This document shows positions 16,351 to 24,496 of a stretch of 64,000 bases of DNA, piece after piece. The DNA is taken from positions 2,046,001 through 2,110,000 of the forward strand of contig CP095846.1 of NCBI GenBank assembly GCA_023100825.1. Direction: 5' to 3'. How positions within the stretch are numbered: position 1 is the stretch's first letter; the number at the start of each line of letters is the position of its first letter. The notes beneath the pieces are model-generated. The model was not told where the DNA came from. It ran no database searches and saw only the letters and a program-made list of their open reading frames with translations. Position numbers and translations under genes: made by a program. Source of the stretch: Nocardioidaceae bacterium SCSIO 66511 (GTDB lineage: Bacteria > Actinomycetota > Actinomycetes > Propionibacteriales > Nocardioidaceae).

Positions 16351-16473
16351 GCCGGTGGTGGTTGCTTACCAAGTAGACATGGTGACACCCCGCTTTGCAT
16401 GGCAGATTCTCCATGCAAAGCGGGAGGTTGCCGTGCTCGCTGGTACGCCCGTGGCCACCGTGACAGGAGGTCA
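16351..16473 (+). repeat. Dispersed intergenic repeat, copy A (hairpin module only)
   Basis: About 123 bases that align base for base with 45831-45953 and, inverted, with 34581-34706. Order: CCGGTGGTGGTTG, ACCAAGTAGACATGGTGA, a hairpin, then GGTTGCCGTGCTCGCTGGTACG. The hairpin has perfect 14-bp arms (16389-16402 CCCGCTTTGCATGG; 16411-16424) and an 8-base loop. The left module of the full element is absent; instead the sequence abuts tricorn coding DNA at about 16350. It ends just before the stop of the sigma factor gene. Confidence 0.85.
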
Positions 16474-16478
16474 GTGAG

Positions 16479-17411
16479 TCAGCGCCCGCGCTTGCGTGCC
16501 TGCTTCGCTTCCCGGTCCAGCGCCCACGCATCCGCCACCGGACCCAGGTGGGCGAGCTTGTCCGGGCTGGCGACGCTGCGGATCGCCTGGATCTGCCCAT
16601 CGAGCACATCGAGCGCCAGCGTGGCGAGTACCTTGTCGTCGCGATCGCGAACGATGGCGCCGGGCTGGCCGTTCACCTCGCGCTGGTCCATTCGTACGTC
16701 GAGCGTTGCGAGCACCGGGATGTTCAATGCGAGCACCCGCGCAACGTTGTCGGCTCCGACCACTGCGTTCGCGAACACGGGGGCCTTGCCTCCGCCGTCA
16801 CCGACCATCTGGACGTCGGCGGCAAGGAGATCCTTAAGGGCACTGACATCGCCGTCGCGGATCGCGTCGAAGAAGCGGGCCGCGAGCGCCTCGCGTTCGC
16901 GCCTGTCGGCCTCGAACCGTGGTCGACCGTCGTCCATGTGCCGTCGTGCCCGGACCGCCAGTTGCCGCGCGGCCGCCTCGGAGCGTCCGACGGCAGCCGC
17001 GATCGCCGCGAAATCGAACCCGAACACGTCGCGAAGCACGAACACCGCGCGCTCCAGCGGGCTGAGGCGCTCCAGCAGCAACAGCGCGGCCATCGACAGC
17101 GAATCGGCCAGCTCGGCCGAGCGGTGCGGATCGTCATAGCTGTCGGTGAGGACGGGTTCGGGAAACCAGGGCCCGACGTACGCTTCGCGGCGTACGCGGG
17201 CAGATTTGAGTACGTCGATCGAGATCCGGGTCACGACCGCCGACAGGTACGCCTTGGCCGATGCGGGCTTCGCTCCGGCCGCCTCGTAGCGCAACCAGGT
17301 CTCCTGCACGGCGTCCTCGGCCTCGGCGACGCTGCCGAGGATGCGGTACGCGATGGCGAACAACAGCGGCCGCAGCTGCTCGAACTCGTCGATCCGGTGG
17401 TCGTCGCTCAC
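16479..17411 (-). CDS. ECF41-type RNA polymerase sigma factor (SigJ-like)
   Basis: 310 residues. Sigma region 2 (FEQLRPLLFAIAYRILGS..AEDAVQETWLRY), region 4 (LSPLERAVFVLRDVFGFDF..AAIAAAVGRSEAAARQLAVRAR) and a SnoaL-like C-terminal domain. The linker WFPEP and the C-terminal DGGGK and SPDKL correspond to the three motifs (WLPEP, DGGGR, NPDKL) that define ECF41. In this group the C-terminal domain acts as a built-in regulator instead of an anti-sigma factor. GTG start at 17411 overlaps the upstream epimerase stop by 4 bases; ECF41 genes normally sit beside such oxidoreductase/epimerase genes. Confidence 0.92.
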   Translation of the reverse strand: MSDDHRIDEFEQLRPLLFAIAYRILGSVAEAEDAVQETWLRYEAAGAKPASAKAYLSAVVTRISIDVLKSARVRREAYVGPWFPEPVLTDSYDDPHRSAELADSLSMAALLLLERLSPLERAVFVLRDVFGFDFAAIAAAVGRSEAAARQLAVRARRHMDDGRPRFEADRREREALAARFFDAIRDGDVSALKDLLAADVQMVGDGGGKAPVFANAVVGADNVARVLALNIPVLATLDVRMDQREVNGQPGAIVRDRDDKVLATLALDVLDGQIQAIRSVASPDKLAHLGPVADAWALDREAKQARKRGR

Positions 17412-18322
17412 GAGATCTCGACCTCGAATCCCTGCCGCCAGGACGGGTATTGCGGTTCCCACCCGAGCTCGCGTTTGGCCTTGGCGTTGGAGAACGCGCG
17501 GCCCTCGGTCATCATGCTCACCATCATCTCGCCTGCGAGCGGTCGCGCCAGCCAAGCCGGTATCCGCAATGGAGGCTTCGCTCCGGCACATCGCGCGAGG
17601 TGCGGCAGCCAAGCGCTTACCGGCGCAGGCTCGTCATCCACGATATTGAAGACTCCGGTCGCCTTCTGCTCCACCGCGAGGACGGTCGCCCGAGCGGCGT
17701 CGTCGACGTGGACCCAGGAGAAGTACCCGGTGCCACCGCCGACGATCGGCACCAGCCGTTTGCGTACGAAGCGCACCTGATCGTCATGAGACCCCGCCCC
17801 GTAGAACCCGCCGTAACGCAGTACGGCGCCGCCGGCGCGGACGACCACGTCCTCGAGATGGCGGATCGCCGCCGTACCTTCGGTCTCCTCGAGCGGATCG
17901 TCTTCGGTCTTCACCCATCCGCCCTCGTGCGCGCCGTTCATGCTCGCGTGCCCCTGCGCGACGACGTGGGAGACGCCGGTTGCCTCGGCCGCCGCGAGTA
18001 GATGGTCGATCCCGTCGGTGCGGAGACGGTTCGTCGGTGCGAAGAAGCGATCGGCCTTGCGCGGGTTCGCACTGCCGGCGTGTGCCTGTGACAGCCCCGT
18101 CATCTGGCTCACGATCACGTCGGGTGCGGCGGCAGCGACCGCCTCGCCGACCGCAGCCGCGTCCAGGCCGTCCATCACCACAGCCCGTGCGCCGAGGTCG
18201 CTCAACAGCCGGAGCTTGTCGGTTGTCGTCGTTGTCGCGGTGACGTCGTGGTCGCGGGCCACCAACTGCGCCACGAGCGGCCGCCCGATCACGCCGGTTC
18301 CGCCCGCTACGAAGACTCGCAT
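17408..18322 (-). CDS. NAD(P)-dependent epimerase/reductase, ECF41 partner
   Basis: 304 residues of the extended short-chain dehydrogenase type: FVAGGTGVIGRPLV at the N-terminus binds NAD(P); later segments (LRYGGFYGAGSHDD, YFSWVHVDDAARATVLAVE, FNIVDDEPAPVSAWLP) are typical of epimerases. Substrate unknown. It is the first gene of a two-gene operon with the ECF41 sigma factor, and as a likely sigma target it may be autoregulated with it. ATG at 18322 has AGGAG about 9 bases upstream. Confidence 0.88.
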   Translation of the reverse strand: MRVFVAGGTGVIGRPLVAQLVARDHDVTATTTTTDKLRLLSDLGARAVVMDGLDAAAVGEAVAAAAPDVIVSQMTGLSQAHAGSANPRKADRFFAPTNRLRTDGIDHLLAAAEATGVSHVVAQGHASMNGAHEGGWVKTEDDPLEETEGTAAIRHLEDVVVRAGGAVLRYGGFYGAGSHDDQVRFVRKRLVPIVGGGTGYFSWVHVDDAARATVLAVEQKATGVFNIVDDEPAPVSAWLPHLARCAGAKPPLRIPAWLARPLAGEMMVSMMTEGRAFSNAKAKRELGWEPQYPSWRQGFEVEIS

Positions 18323-18511
18323 CCTGATCACTCCTCGGCTTCGGAATCTGCCTCCACCACCCGAGACGAGTTGGCGACGTACCGAGTGACATGTCCGACG
18401 TAGGTCACCTGCGCCGCGCCTCCGCCGATACCGACGGCGAATCCCCGATGCTGGGGTTGCCGGGACCGCGTTGTCAGGGCCGGTCGCTACGGTCGCGGAG
18501 GAGGTGGAGCC

Positions 18512-19636
18512 ATGAAGTTCATCGCAAGCGCCGACTGGCAGCTCGGCATGGCTGCTGCCTTTCTCGACGACGAAGCGCGGCCCCGCTACACCCAGGCGCG
18601 TTTCGATGCGATCGCCGCCATCATGACGCTCGCCGAGGCACGCGATGCGTCGTTCGTCGTGGTCGCGGGCGATGTGTTCGAGTCCAACCACCTCGATCGT
18701 TCCGTCCTCGCGCGGGCGTTCGAAGCGCTGCGTACGACCGACGTGCCGGTGTATCTGCTGCCCGGCAATCACGACCCGCTCGACGCCAGCTCGATTTACA
18801 GCTCGCGGCAGTTCCGCAGTGGGTGCCCGGCCCATGTCCACGTACTCGACTCGACCGAGCCGATGCCCGTCGACGGTGCTGACGTTGAGCTGGTCGGCGT
18901 CCCGTGGTTCACCAAACGCCCCCTGACCGATCTGGTCGCTGCCGCACTGGCGACGCTCGAGCCAGCAGGTACCCGACGAGTGCTCGTCGGCCACGGCCGC
19001 GTCGGCGCGCTGAACCCCGATCGCCATGACCCGGCGGTCGTCGATGAGACCGCGCTGCGGTCAGCGGTCGACGACGGCCGCATCTCGTTCGCCGTGCTCG
19101 GCGATCGCCACGCCACGTACGCCGTGAGCGATGCGATCTGGTACCCCGGCACCCCCGAGGTCACGGCGCGCCGCGAGGTAGACCCCGGCAACGTGCTGGT
19201 CGTCGACCTCGACGAGTCGGGCCCGAGTGTCGAGACGGTCACCGTCGGCGGGTGGACGTTCGCGGAGCACGCCGCCGAGCTCACCCACGACGCCGACGTC
19301 GATGCGCTCCAGCGCACTCTCGACGAGCGTACCGACAAGCACCGCACGGCGATCTGGCTCCGCCTCACCGGCAGCTTGTCCGTGGCCGGGCAGGCGCGGC
19401 TCGACGATGTGCTCGAGCGCGCCGGTGACGTGTACGCCCACGTCGCAGTCGTCGGCGGGCCCGGAGACCTGGTCGTCGTACCCGATGACCACGACTTCTC
19501 CGACCTGGCGCTCGTCGGTGCGTCGCGCTCGGCCGTCGACGACCTCGTCCGGCAGGCGAATGCCGACGGGCGAGACGCGCGTACCGCCCAGGATGCGCTC
19601 GGTCTGCTCTATCGACTCACCCGGAGCGACCGATGA
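18512..19636 (+). CDS. SbcD/Mre11-like metallophosphoesterase nuclease subunit
   Basis: 374 residues. Calcineurin-like motifs in order: SADWQLGM (residue 6), VVAGDVFESNHLD (about 50), LPGNHDPLD (about 85), VGHGRVG (about 160) and LGDRHATYAV (about 195). It is the nuclease partner of the coiled-coil ATPase directly downstream, with a 4-base ATGA overlap. The usual D-x-H of motif I is D-W-Q here, a change I associate with an actinobacterial subfamily. Expected role: processing DNA ends and hairpins. GAGGAGGTGGAG precedes the ATG. Confidence 0.88.
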   Translation: MKFIASADWQLGMAAAFLDDEARPRYTQARFDAIAAIMTLAEARDASFVVVAGDVFESNHLDRSVLARAFEALRTTDVPVYLLPGNHDPLDASSIYSSRQFRSGCPAHVHVLDSTEPMPVDGADVELVGVPWFTKRPLTDLVAAALATLEPAGTRRVLVGHGRVGALNPDRHDPAVVDETALRSAVDDGRISFAVLGDRHATYAVSDAIWYPGTPEVTARREVDPGNVLVVDLDESGPSVETVTVGGWTFAEHAAELTHDADVDALQRTLDERTDKHRTAIWLRLTGSLSVAGQARLDDVLERAGDVYAHVAVVGGPGDLVVVPDDHDFSDLALVGASRSAVDDLVRQANADGRDARTAQDALGLLYRLTRSDR

Positions 19637-22263
19637 GGATCCACCGCATCTCGCTCGAGCACTTCCGCGGCGTCGACTCCACCACGGTTGAGCTCGCCGA
19701 CGGCGTGACGATCGTCGAGGGTCCCAACGAGGCGGGCAAGTCCACGATCGCCGAGGCGATCTCGCTGTTGTTCGACCACCGCGACTCCTCGCGCCGCCAA
19801 GAGGTACGCGCGGTGCACCAGGTCGGCGCCGATGTGGGTCCGTACGTCGAGGTCGAGCTCACGGTCGGCGACTACGAGGTGACGTACGCGAAACGCTTCC
19901 TGCGCCGTCCGTCGACCTCGCTGCACATCACTGCGCCGACGCCCGAGCAGCTCACCGGACGCGAAGCACATGAGCGGATGAGCACCATCCTGAAGGAGAC
20001 GCTCGACGACGCCCTGTGGTCCGCGATGCGTGTCGCACAGGGTTCGTCGCTCGACCAGGCCGATCTCGCCGATGTGGGTGTGCTGCGTGCGGCGCTCGAC
20101 GACGGGTCGTCCGACGGCGCCGCGGGCGAGTCCGATCAGGATCTCCTACGGCGCGTTGCCTCGGAATACACCCGGTACTTCACCCCCAACACCGGGCAGC
20201 CGACCGGTGAGCTCAGCGCGGCGGTCGACGCATATGAGTCGGCGCGCAGCGAGTATGACCGGCTGAGCGAGGAGCTCGAGTCGGTCGACGCGCACGTGCG
20301 CAGGTATGCCGCGATCGATGCCGAGGTCGACCGCCTTGGCGAGGAGGAGTCCGAGCACGCGGCCCGCCTCGCCGATGCGAGACGGCGCGAGCGGGGGCTC
20401 GGTGAGCTGCGCGCTTCCCATGAACACGCGGTCGCTGCCGTCGAGGCCGCGTCGATCCGGCTGCGCGATGCCGGCACCGCGGTCGGCGTCCGTTCTCAGC
20501 TCGTCTCCGAGCTGGGGGAGCGCCGCACCACCCTGACCGGGCTTGAAACGGAGGTGGCAGCGCGGCGTGACGACGTCACCGCGCTCGACCGCGAGGCCGA
20601 CGAGGCCGCCGTACGCGCCCGCGAAGCTCGCGCAGAAGTACGCGAGCGCGAGGAGGCCTACCGGGCGGCGACCGATGCGGCGCACACGATCCGGCTCGGC
20701 CGTGAGGCGGCTGACCTGGAAGAACGCGTCGAGCGGGCCTCGCAGGCCCGTGCCGACGCCGTGACCGCCGAGTCGGTGCTGGCCGCAGTCCGCGTCGACG
20801 ACGCGGGGCTCGAAGAAGTGGTCGAGCTCGAAGCGGCCGTACGTACCGCGACCGAGCTTCGCCGGCTCGGCGCATCGGTCCTCGACGTAGAGACGCTCGG
20901 CGACGCCGAGGTGCGCATCGACGGGGGCGACCCCGACGCGGATGGTCGTCGCGCCGTCGTCGCGCCGACGACCGTCGAGGTTCCCGGCGTCGTTCGGGTG
21001 ACCGTCCGACCGGGCCGCGCCGACGACGAGCAGGCGGCCGAGGTCGAACGCGCCGAGGCGGCACTCGCCGCGGCTCTCGATGACGCCGGCGTCGCCGACG
21101 TACGCGCGGCTCGTGACGCGGTCGCTTCGGCTCGCGAAGCGCGGGCTGCGAGCGAGCTCGCCCGTGCCCGGATGCGCGACGCCCTCGGTGACGTCGATGA
21201 CCTCGAGTCGCTCGCCGCAACCGCCGCTGCTACCCGCGAACGCCATACGGAGCTGAGCTCGCGTCACGACGGCGATATGCCGGAGTCGATCGCTGCGGCC
21301 GACGACCTTGCGACCATTGCGAGACACGCGTACGACGATGTATCGCGGGTCGTCGACGAGCTCGACGGGGTAGTCCGCGAACGCCAGTCCGCGCTCTCGT
21401 CCGCGCGGGAGGCATTGGCGAAATGCGAGCAACAGCATGAGGGCGAGTCCGTTGAGGCCGAACGCGTATCCGAGCGGCTGAGCACTGCCCGCGCCGAAAC
21501 GAGTGACGACGAGCTGGACGAAGCCGTCGCCGATGCACGCACGGCTCTCGATGAGGCCGTCCACGAACGCGATCGGGCTGACGCCGCGCTCGCCGCGGCC
21601 GAACCCGACGTACTCGCCGAGCGTCTGGCCAACGCCGAGGCAGTCGGCGAGCGGCTGGCGCGCGCTCGCCGTGAGCTGGAGGATGAGAAGCAGCAGATCA
21701 CCGGCAAGCTCGACGGGTTCGCATCTCGCGGACTGCACGATCAGCACGAGGCCGCCGCTGCGGCGCTCGAGCACGCAGAGAGCGAGCTCGCCCGCATCGA
21801 ACGCCGCGCCGATGCGGCCAGATTGCTCTACGACACGCTTCGCGAGCATCGAGACACCGCGCGACGCCGGTACATCGCTCCGTACCGCGCCGCGATCGAA
21901 GGTCTCGGCCGGGTTGTGTTCGGTCCGGACCTCTCCGTCGAGATCACCGACGAGCTCACCATCGCGGCCCGCACGCTTGCCGGGCGTACGGTCTCCTTCG
22001 GCTCACTGTCCGGCGGCGCGCGGGAGCAGCTCGCGATCATCGGGCGACTCGCAGTCGCATCGCTGGTGGATCCCGCAGACGGGGCGCCACTGATTCTCGA
22101 CGATGCTCTCGGCCACGCCGATCCCGAGCGACTCGAGCGGATTGCGGCGATCCTCAACCGTGCAGGAGAGCACCACCAGGTCATCGTGCTGACCTGCCAC
22201 CCCGAACGCTTCCGCACGATGACGGCTGCGGCGACCGTGCGACTCGCCTCGGTGAGCCGCTGA
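19633..22263 (+). CDS. SbcC/Rad50-like ATPase with coiled coil
   Basis: 876 residues. Walker A GPNEAGKST (30-38), long charged Ala/Arg/Glu heptad region (about 180-760) forming the coiled coil, then the signature FGSLSGGAREQLAIIGRL and Walker B LILDDALGHAD near the C-terminus, ending with an H-loop-like LTCHPERF. The middle (about 405-480) is a less helical insert instead of a clear CxxC zinc hook, which I do not see. Together with the upstream SbcD-like gene it forms an end-processing nuclease. Shorter than E. coli SbcC (1048). Confidence 0.88.
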   Translation: MRIHRISLEHFRGVDSTTVELADGVTIVEGPNEAGKSTIAEAISLLFDHRDSSRRQEVRAVHQVGADVGPYVEVELTVGDYEVTYAKRFLRRPSTSLHITAPTPEQLTGREAHERMSTILKETLDDALWSAMRVAQGSSLDQADLADVGVLRAALDDGSSDGAAGESDQDLLRRVASEYTRYFTPNTGQPTGELSAAVDAYESARSEYDRLSEELESVDAHVRRYAAIDAEVDRLGEEESEHAARLADARRRERGLGELRASHEHAVAAVEAASIRLRDAGTAVGVRSQLVSELGERRTTLTGLETEVAARRDDVTALDREADEAAVRAREARAEVREREEAYRAATDAAHTIRLGREAADLEERVERASQARADAVTAESVLAAVRVDDAGLEEVVELEAAVRTATELRRLGASVLDVETLGDAEVRIDGGDPDADGRRAVVAPTTVEVPGVVRVTVRPGRADDEQAAEVERAEAALAAALDDAGVADVRAARDAVASAREARAASELARARMRDALGDVDDLESLAATAAATRERHTELSSRHDGDMPESIAAADDLATIARHAYDDVSRVVDELDGVVRERQSALSSAREALAKCEQQHEGESVEAERVSERLSTARAETSDDELDEAVADARTALDEAVHERDRADAALAAAEPDVLAERLANAEAVGERLARARRELEDEKQQITGKLDGFASRGLHDQHEAAAAALEHAESELARIERRADAARLLYDTLREHRDTARRRYIAPYRAAIEGLGRVVFGPDLSVEITDELTIAARTLAGRTVSFGSLSGGAREQLAIIGRLAVASLVDPADGAPLILDDALGHADPERLERIAAILNRAGEHHQVIVLTCHPERFRTMTAAATVRLASVSR

Positions 22264-22304
22264 GGGTCCTACCGCGCCGATGCGCCGTACGGCAGGCTTG
22301 GAGC

Positions 22305-22760
22305 GTGAGCCTGAACGACTACCGGTTCGTCAGCCGCTGGCGGGTCGACGCCGATCGCGACGCAGTCTTCGACGTCCTCGCCGACCTGCGTTCGTACCCG
22401 CACTGGTGGCGCGAGGTACGCGAGGTCGAACCCGTCGACGAGGAGAACGCCTCCGTCACCGCGAGGTCTCTGCTGCCGTACACCCTGAGGTTCACTCTCA
22501 CCCGCCGCATCGAGGACCGTGCCGCCGGGGTGCTGCAGGTGGACATGGGCGGCGACCTCGACGGTTGGGCCAGGCTCACGCTGCAACCGGGACACACCGG
22601 CTGCGGGCTGCTGTACGAGCAGCGGGTCACGGTCGGCCGCCGACTGCTTCGTTTGGCTGCGCCGTTCGCTCGCCCGGCGCTGCGCTGGAACCACGCGGTG
22701 ATGATGCGATCGGGCGAACGCGGCCTTGCTGCGTATGTGTCTCGTCCGGCGGTGCAGTGA
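22305..22760 (+). CDS. SRPBCC/polyketide cyclase-like protein
   Basis: 151 residues with the START/SRPBCC helix-grip pattern: YRFVSRWRVDADRDAVFDVL at the start (strand then helix), YPHWWREVREVEPVD next, and a C-terminal helix (APFARPALRWNHAVMM). Such domains bind hydrophobic ligands; the ligand here is unknown. Start is GTG 22305. Its stop overlaps the kinase start by 4 bases (GTGA), so the two are translated together. Confidence 0.8.
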   Translation: MSLNDYRFVSRWRVDADRDAVFDVLADLRSYPHWWREVREVEPVDEENASVTARSLLPYTLRFTLTRRIEDRAAGVLQVDMGGDLDGWARLTLQPGHTGCGLLYEQRVTVGRRLLRLAAPFARPALRWNHAVMMRSGERGLAAYVSRPAVQ

Positions 22761-23860
22761 GGTTCGCAGGCGTCGACATCGGTACGAGCGGACTGAAGCT
22801 CGCGGTGCTCGACGAGACGGGAGCGGTGGTCGCGGAGCGGGCTGCTGCGTACCGCACCCTCGAGTCGCGACCGGGGTGGTGCGAGATCGACCCGTACGAA
22901 TGGCTGCGTTCCTTCGACTCGGTCGCCGCTGATGTGCACGGCGCGACGGCGATCGGCTGCACCGGCCAGATGCACGGCGTGGTGCTGACCGGGCGTGACG
23001 GCGAACCCGTACGTCCCGCGATTCTGTGGCCGGACCGGCGCGCGAGCGACATCGTCGCGGAATGGGTACGCACGGACACCCTCGCCGATCTGGGCACGCC
23101 GCGCCTGCCCGGTTATGCCGCGGCCATCCTGGCGTGGCTGCACCTGCACGAGCCGACGACGGCGGCGAAGGTGGAGACCGTGTGGTTCGCCAAGGACTGG
23201 CTGCGCGCGCAGCTGACCGGCGATCGCACCGCCCGCACCGACCGATCGGATGCCGCGGGCTCCCTGCTGTGGGACCCGCGCACGCAAGACTGGTCCGACA
23301 CCGCGGCCGAGACCGCCGGTATCGATCGACGTCGGCTGCCCGCTGTACGCCCGTCGGCCGAGGTCGTCGGGCACTGGGGTGGCGCATCGGTCGTCGTCGG
23401 CGCGGCCGATACGGCCGCGGCGCTCGTCGCGTACCGCGAGATCGACGATGGAGGGTCGAGCGCGGTCGCGTACGTCAACCTCGGCAGCGGTTGCCAGGTG
23501 CTGCGTGCCGACACCGACTGGCATCGACCGGTCGATACCGCAGAGGCGGTGTTCGCCGACGCGGGAGCCGGTTGGTACACGATGTATGCGTTCGACGCCC
23601 GCGCCATGCCGTCTCGTGGGACGCTGCTCGATGCGGTAAGTGATGCCGTGACGCGGCTGAACGTCGGCCGGGTTGTCGTCGGAGGAGGCAGGGCAAGTGA
23701 TCCCGAGCTTCGCGCAGCGCTGGCGCGGAGGCTTGAGCTACCCCTCGCGTACGCTCCGTTACGGAGTCTTTCGGCATGTGGGGCAGCGATTCTTGCCGCA
23801 CAGCCGATAGCACCTAGGATCGGTCTCCGACGCGGAACCGTCGAGGTGAGCCCGGACTGA
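22757..23860 (+). CDS. FGGY-family carbohydrate kinase, compact form
   Basis: 367 residues beginning at the GTG that overlaps the SRPBCC stop. N-terminal phosphate loop FAGVDIGTSGLKLAVLDE, TGQMHGVVL and ILWPDRRA, KDWLRAQLTG and TDRSDAAGSLLWD are as in xylulokinases. The C-terminal ATPase lobe is short: family members run 480-520 residues. The lost part includes most of the second actin-like lobe, although an adenosine-type GGGRASDPELRAALA and a final ACGAAILAA remain. Either a minimal active sugar kinase or a degrading one; the sugar is unknown. Confidence 0.82.
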   Translation: MRFAGVDIGTSGLKLAVLDETGAVVAERAAAYRTLESRPGWCEIDPYEWLRSFDSVAADVHGATAIGCTGQMHGVVLTGRDGEPVRPAILWPDRRASDIVAEWVRTDTLADLGTPRLPGYAAAILAWLHLHEPTTAAKVETVWFAKDWLRAQLTGDRTARTDRSDAAGSLLWDPRTQDWSDTAAETAGIDRRRLPAVRPSAEVVGHWGGASVVVGAADTAAALVAYREIDDGGSSAVAYVNLGSGCQVLRADTDWHRPVDTAEAVFADAGAGWYTMYAFDARAMPSRGTLLDAVSDAVTRLNVGRVVVGGGRASDPELRAALARRLELPLAYAPLRSLSACGAAILAAQPIAPRIGLRRGTVEVSPD

Positions 23861-23877
23861 TCTGGAGGAGAAGCACG

Positions 23878-24441
23878 ATGAGGCAGTACGTAGCCGCAAC
23901 AGTCGTGCTCGCATGCGTCCTGTCCGGCTGCGCGTCGGCGCAGGACATCGCCACCGACGTGCCGAAGGGCGGAGACAACGGCAAGGGCAACCACGGCGGC
24001 AAGCGCGACAACGGCGGCAACACCGACGGCAAGAAGAAGCAGAAGAAGAACAAGAACAATAAGGGCAAGAAGAAGCCGCTCGAGGTGAAGCTGCGCAACG
24101 TCGTGGGATCGGTCAAACGCTTCTCCAGCCCGTCGAAGAACATCGGCTGCCAGATCACCGGCGACGGAGTTCGGTGCGATATCAACAAGCGGCGGTACAA
24201 GCCGCCGCGCAAACCCGCCTGTGACCTCGCCTTCGGCAACGCGCTCTCGGTCGGTGACGGCGAGCCGGACTTCGTCTGTGCCGGCGACACCGTGCTCGGC
24301 GCCAGCACGCAGCTCGGCTACGGCACGGCGACCCGCGTCGGTGACTACGGCTGCCAGAGCAGGCGCGACGGAATGCGCTGCTACAACCTGCGTACTGGGC
24401 GCGGATTCCTGCTGTCCCGCGAGCTGTACGAGTTCTACTGA
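23878..24441 (+). CDS. Lipoprotein with Lys/Asn-rich linker and DUF6636-like domain
   Basis: 187 residues. Lipobox in VVLACVLSGCAS (Cys20). Residues about 33-65 are a low-complexity Gly/Asn/Lys tether. The C-terminal domain (FSSPSKNIGCQITGDGVRCD to FLLSRELYEFY) has evenly spaced Cys (GCQ, RCD, ACD, VCAG, GCQS, RCYN) that suggest three disulfides and resembles the actinobacterial DUF6636 pattern. GGAGGAG lies 8 bases before the ATG. Surface-exposed; function unknown. Confidence 0.78.
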   Translation: MRQYVAATVVLACVLSGCASAQDIATDVPKGGDNGKGNHGGKRDNGGNTDGKKKQKKNKNNKGKKKPLEVKLRNVVGSVKRFSSPSKNIGCQITGDGVRCDINKRRYKPPRKPACDLAFGNALSVGDGEPDFVCAGDTVLGASTQLGYGTATRVGDYGCQSRRDGMRCYNLRTGRGFLLSRELYEFY

Positions 24442-24496
24442 TCGGTAGTCAGCGGCGACACACCATCGTCGACGATCCGGTACCGAACGATCCTGG

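Noticed and set aside
20146-21849. 567-residue ORF antisense to the SbcC-like gene
   Set aside because: High GC leaves antisense frames open by chance; no motif, signal or ribosome site, and the sense strand has clear ATPase motifs.
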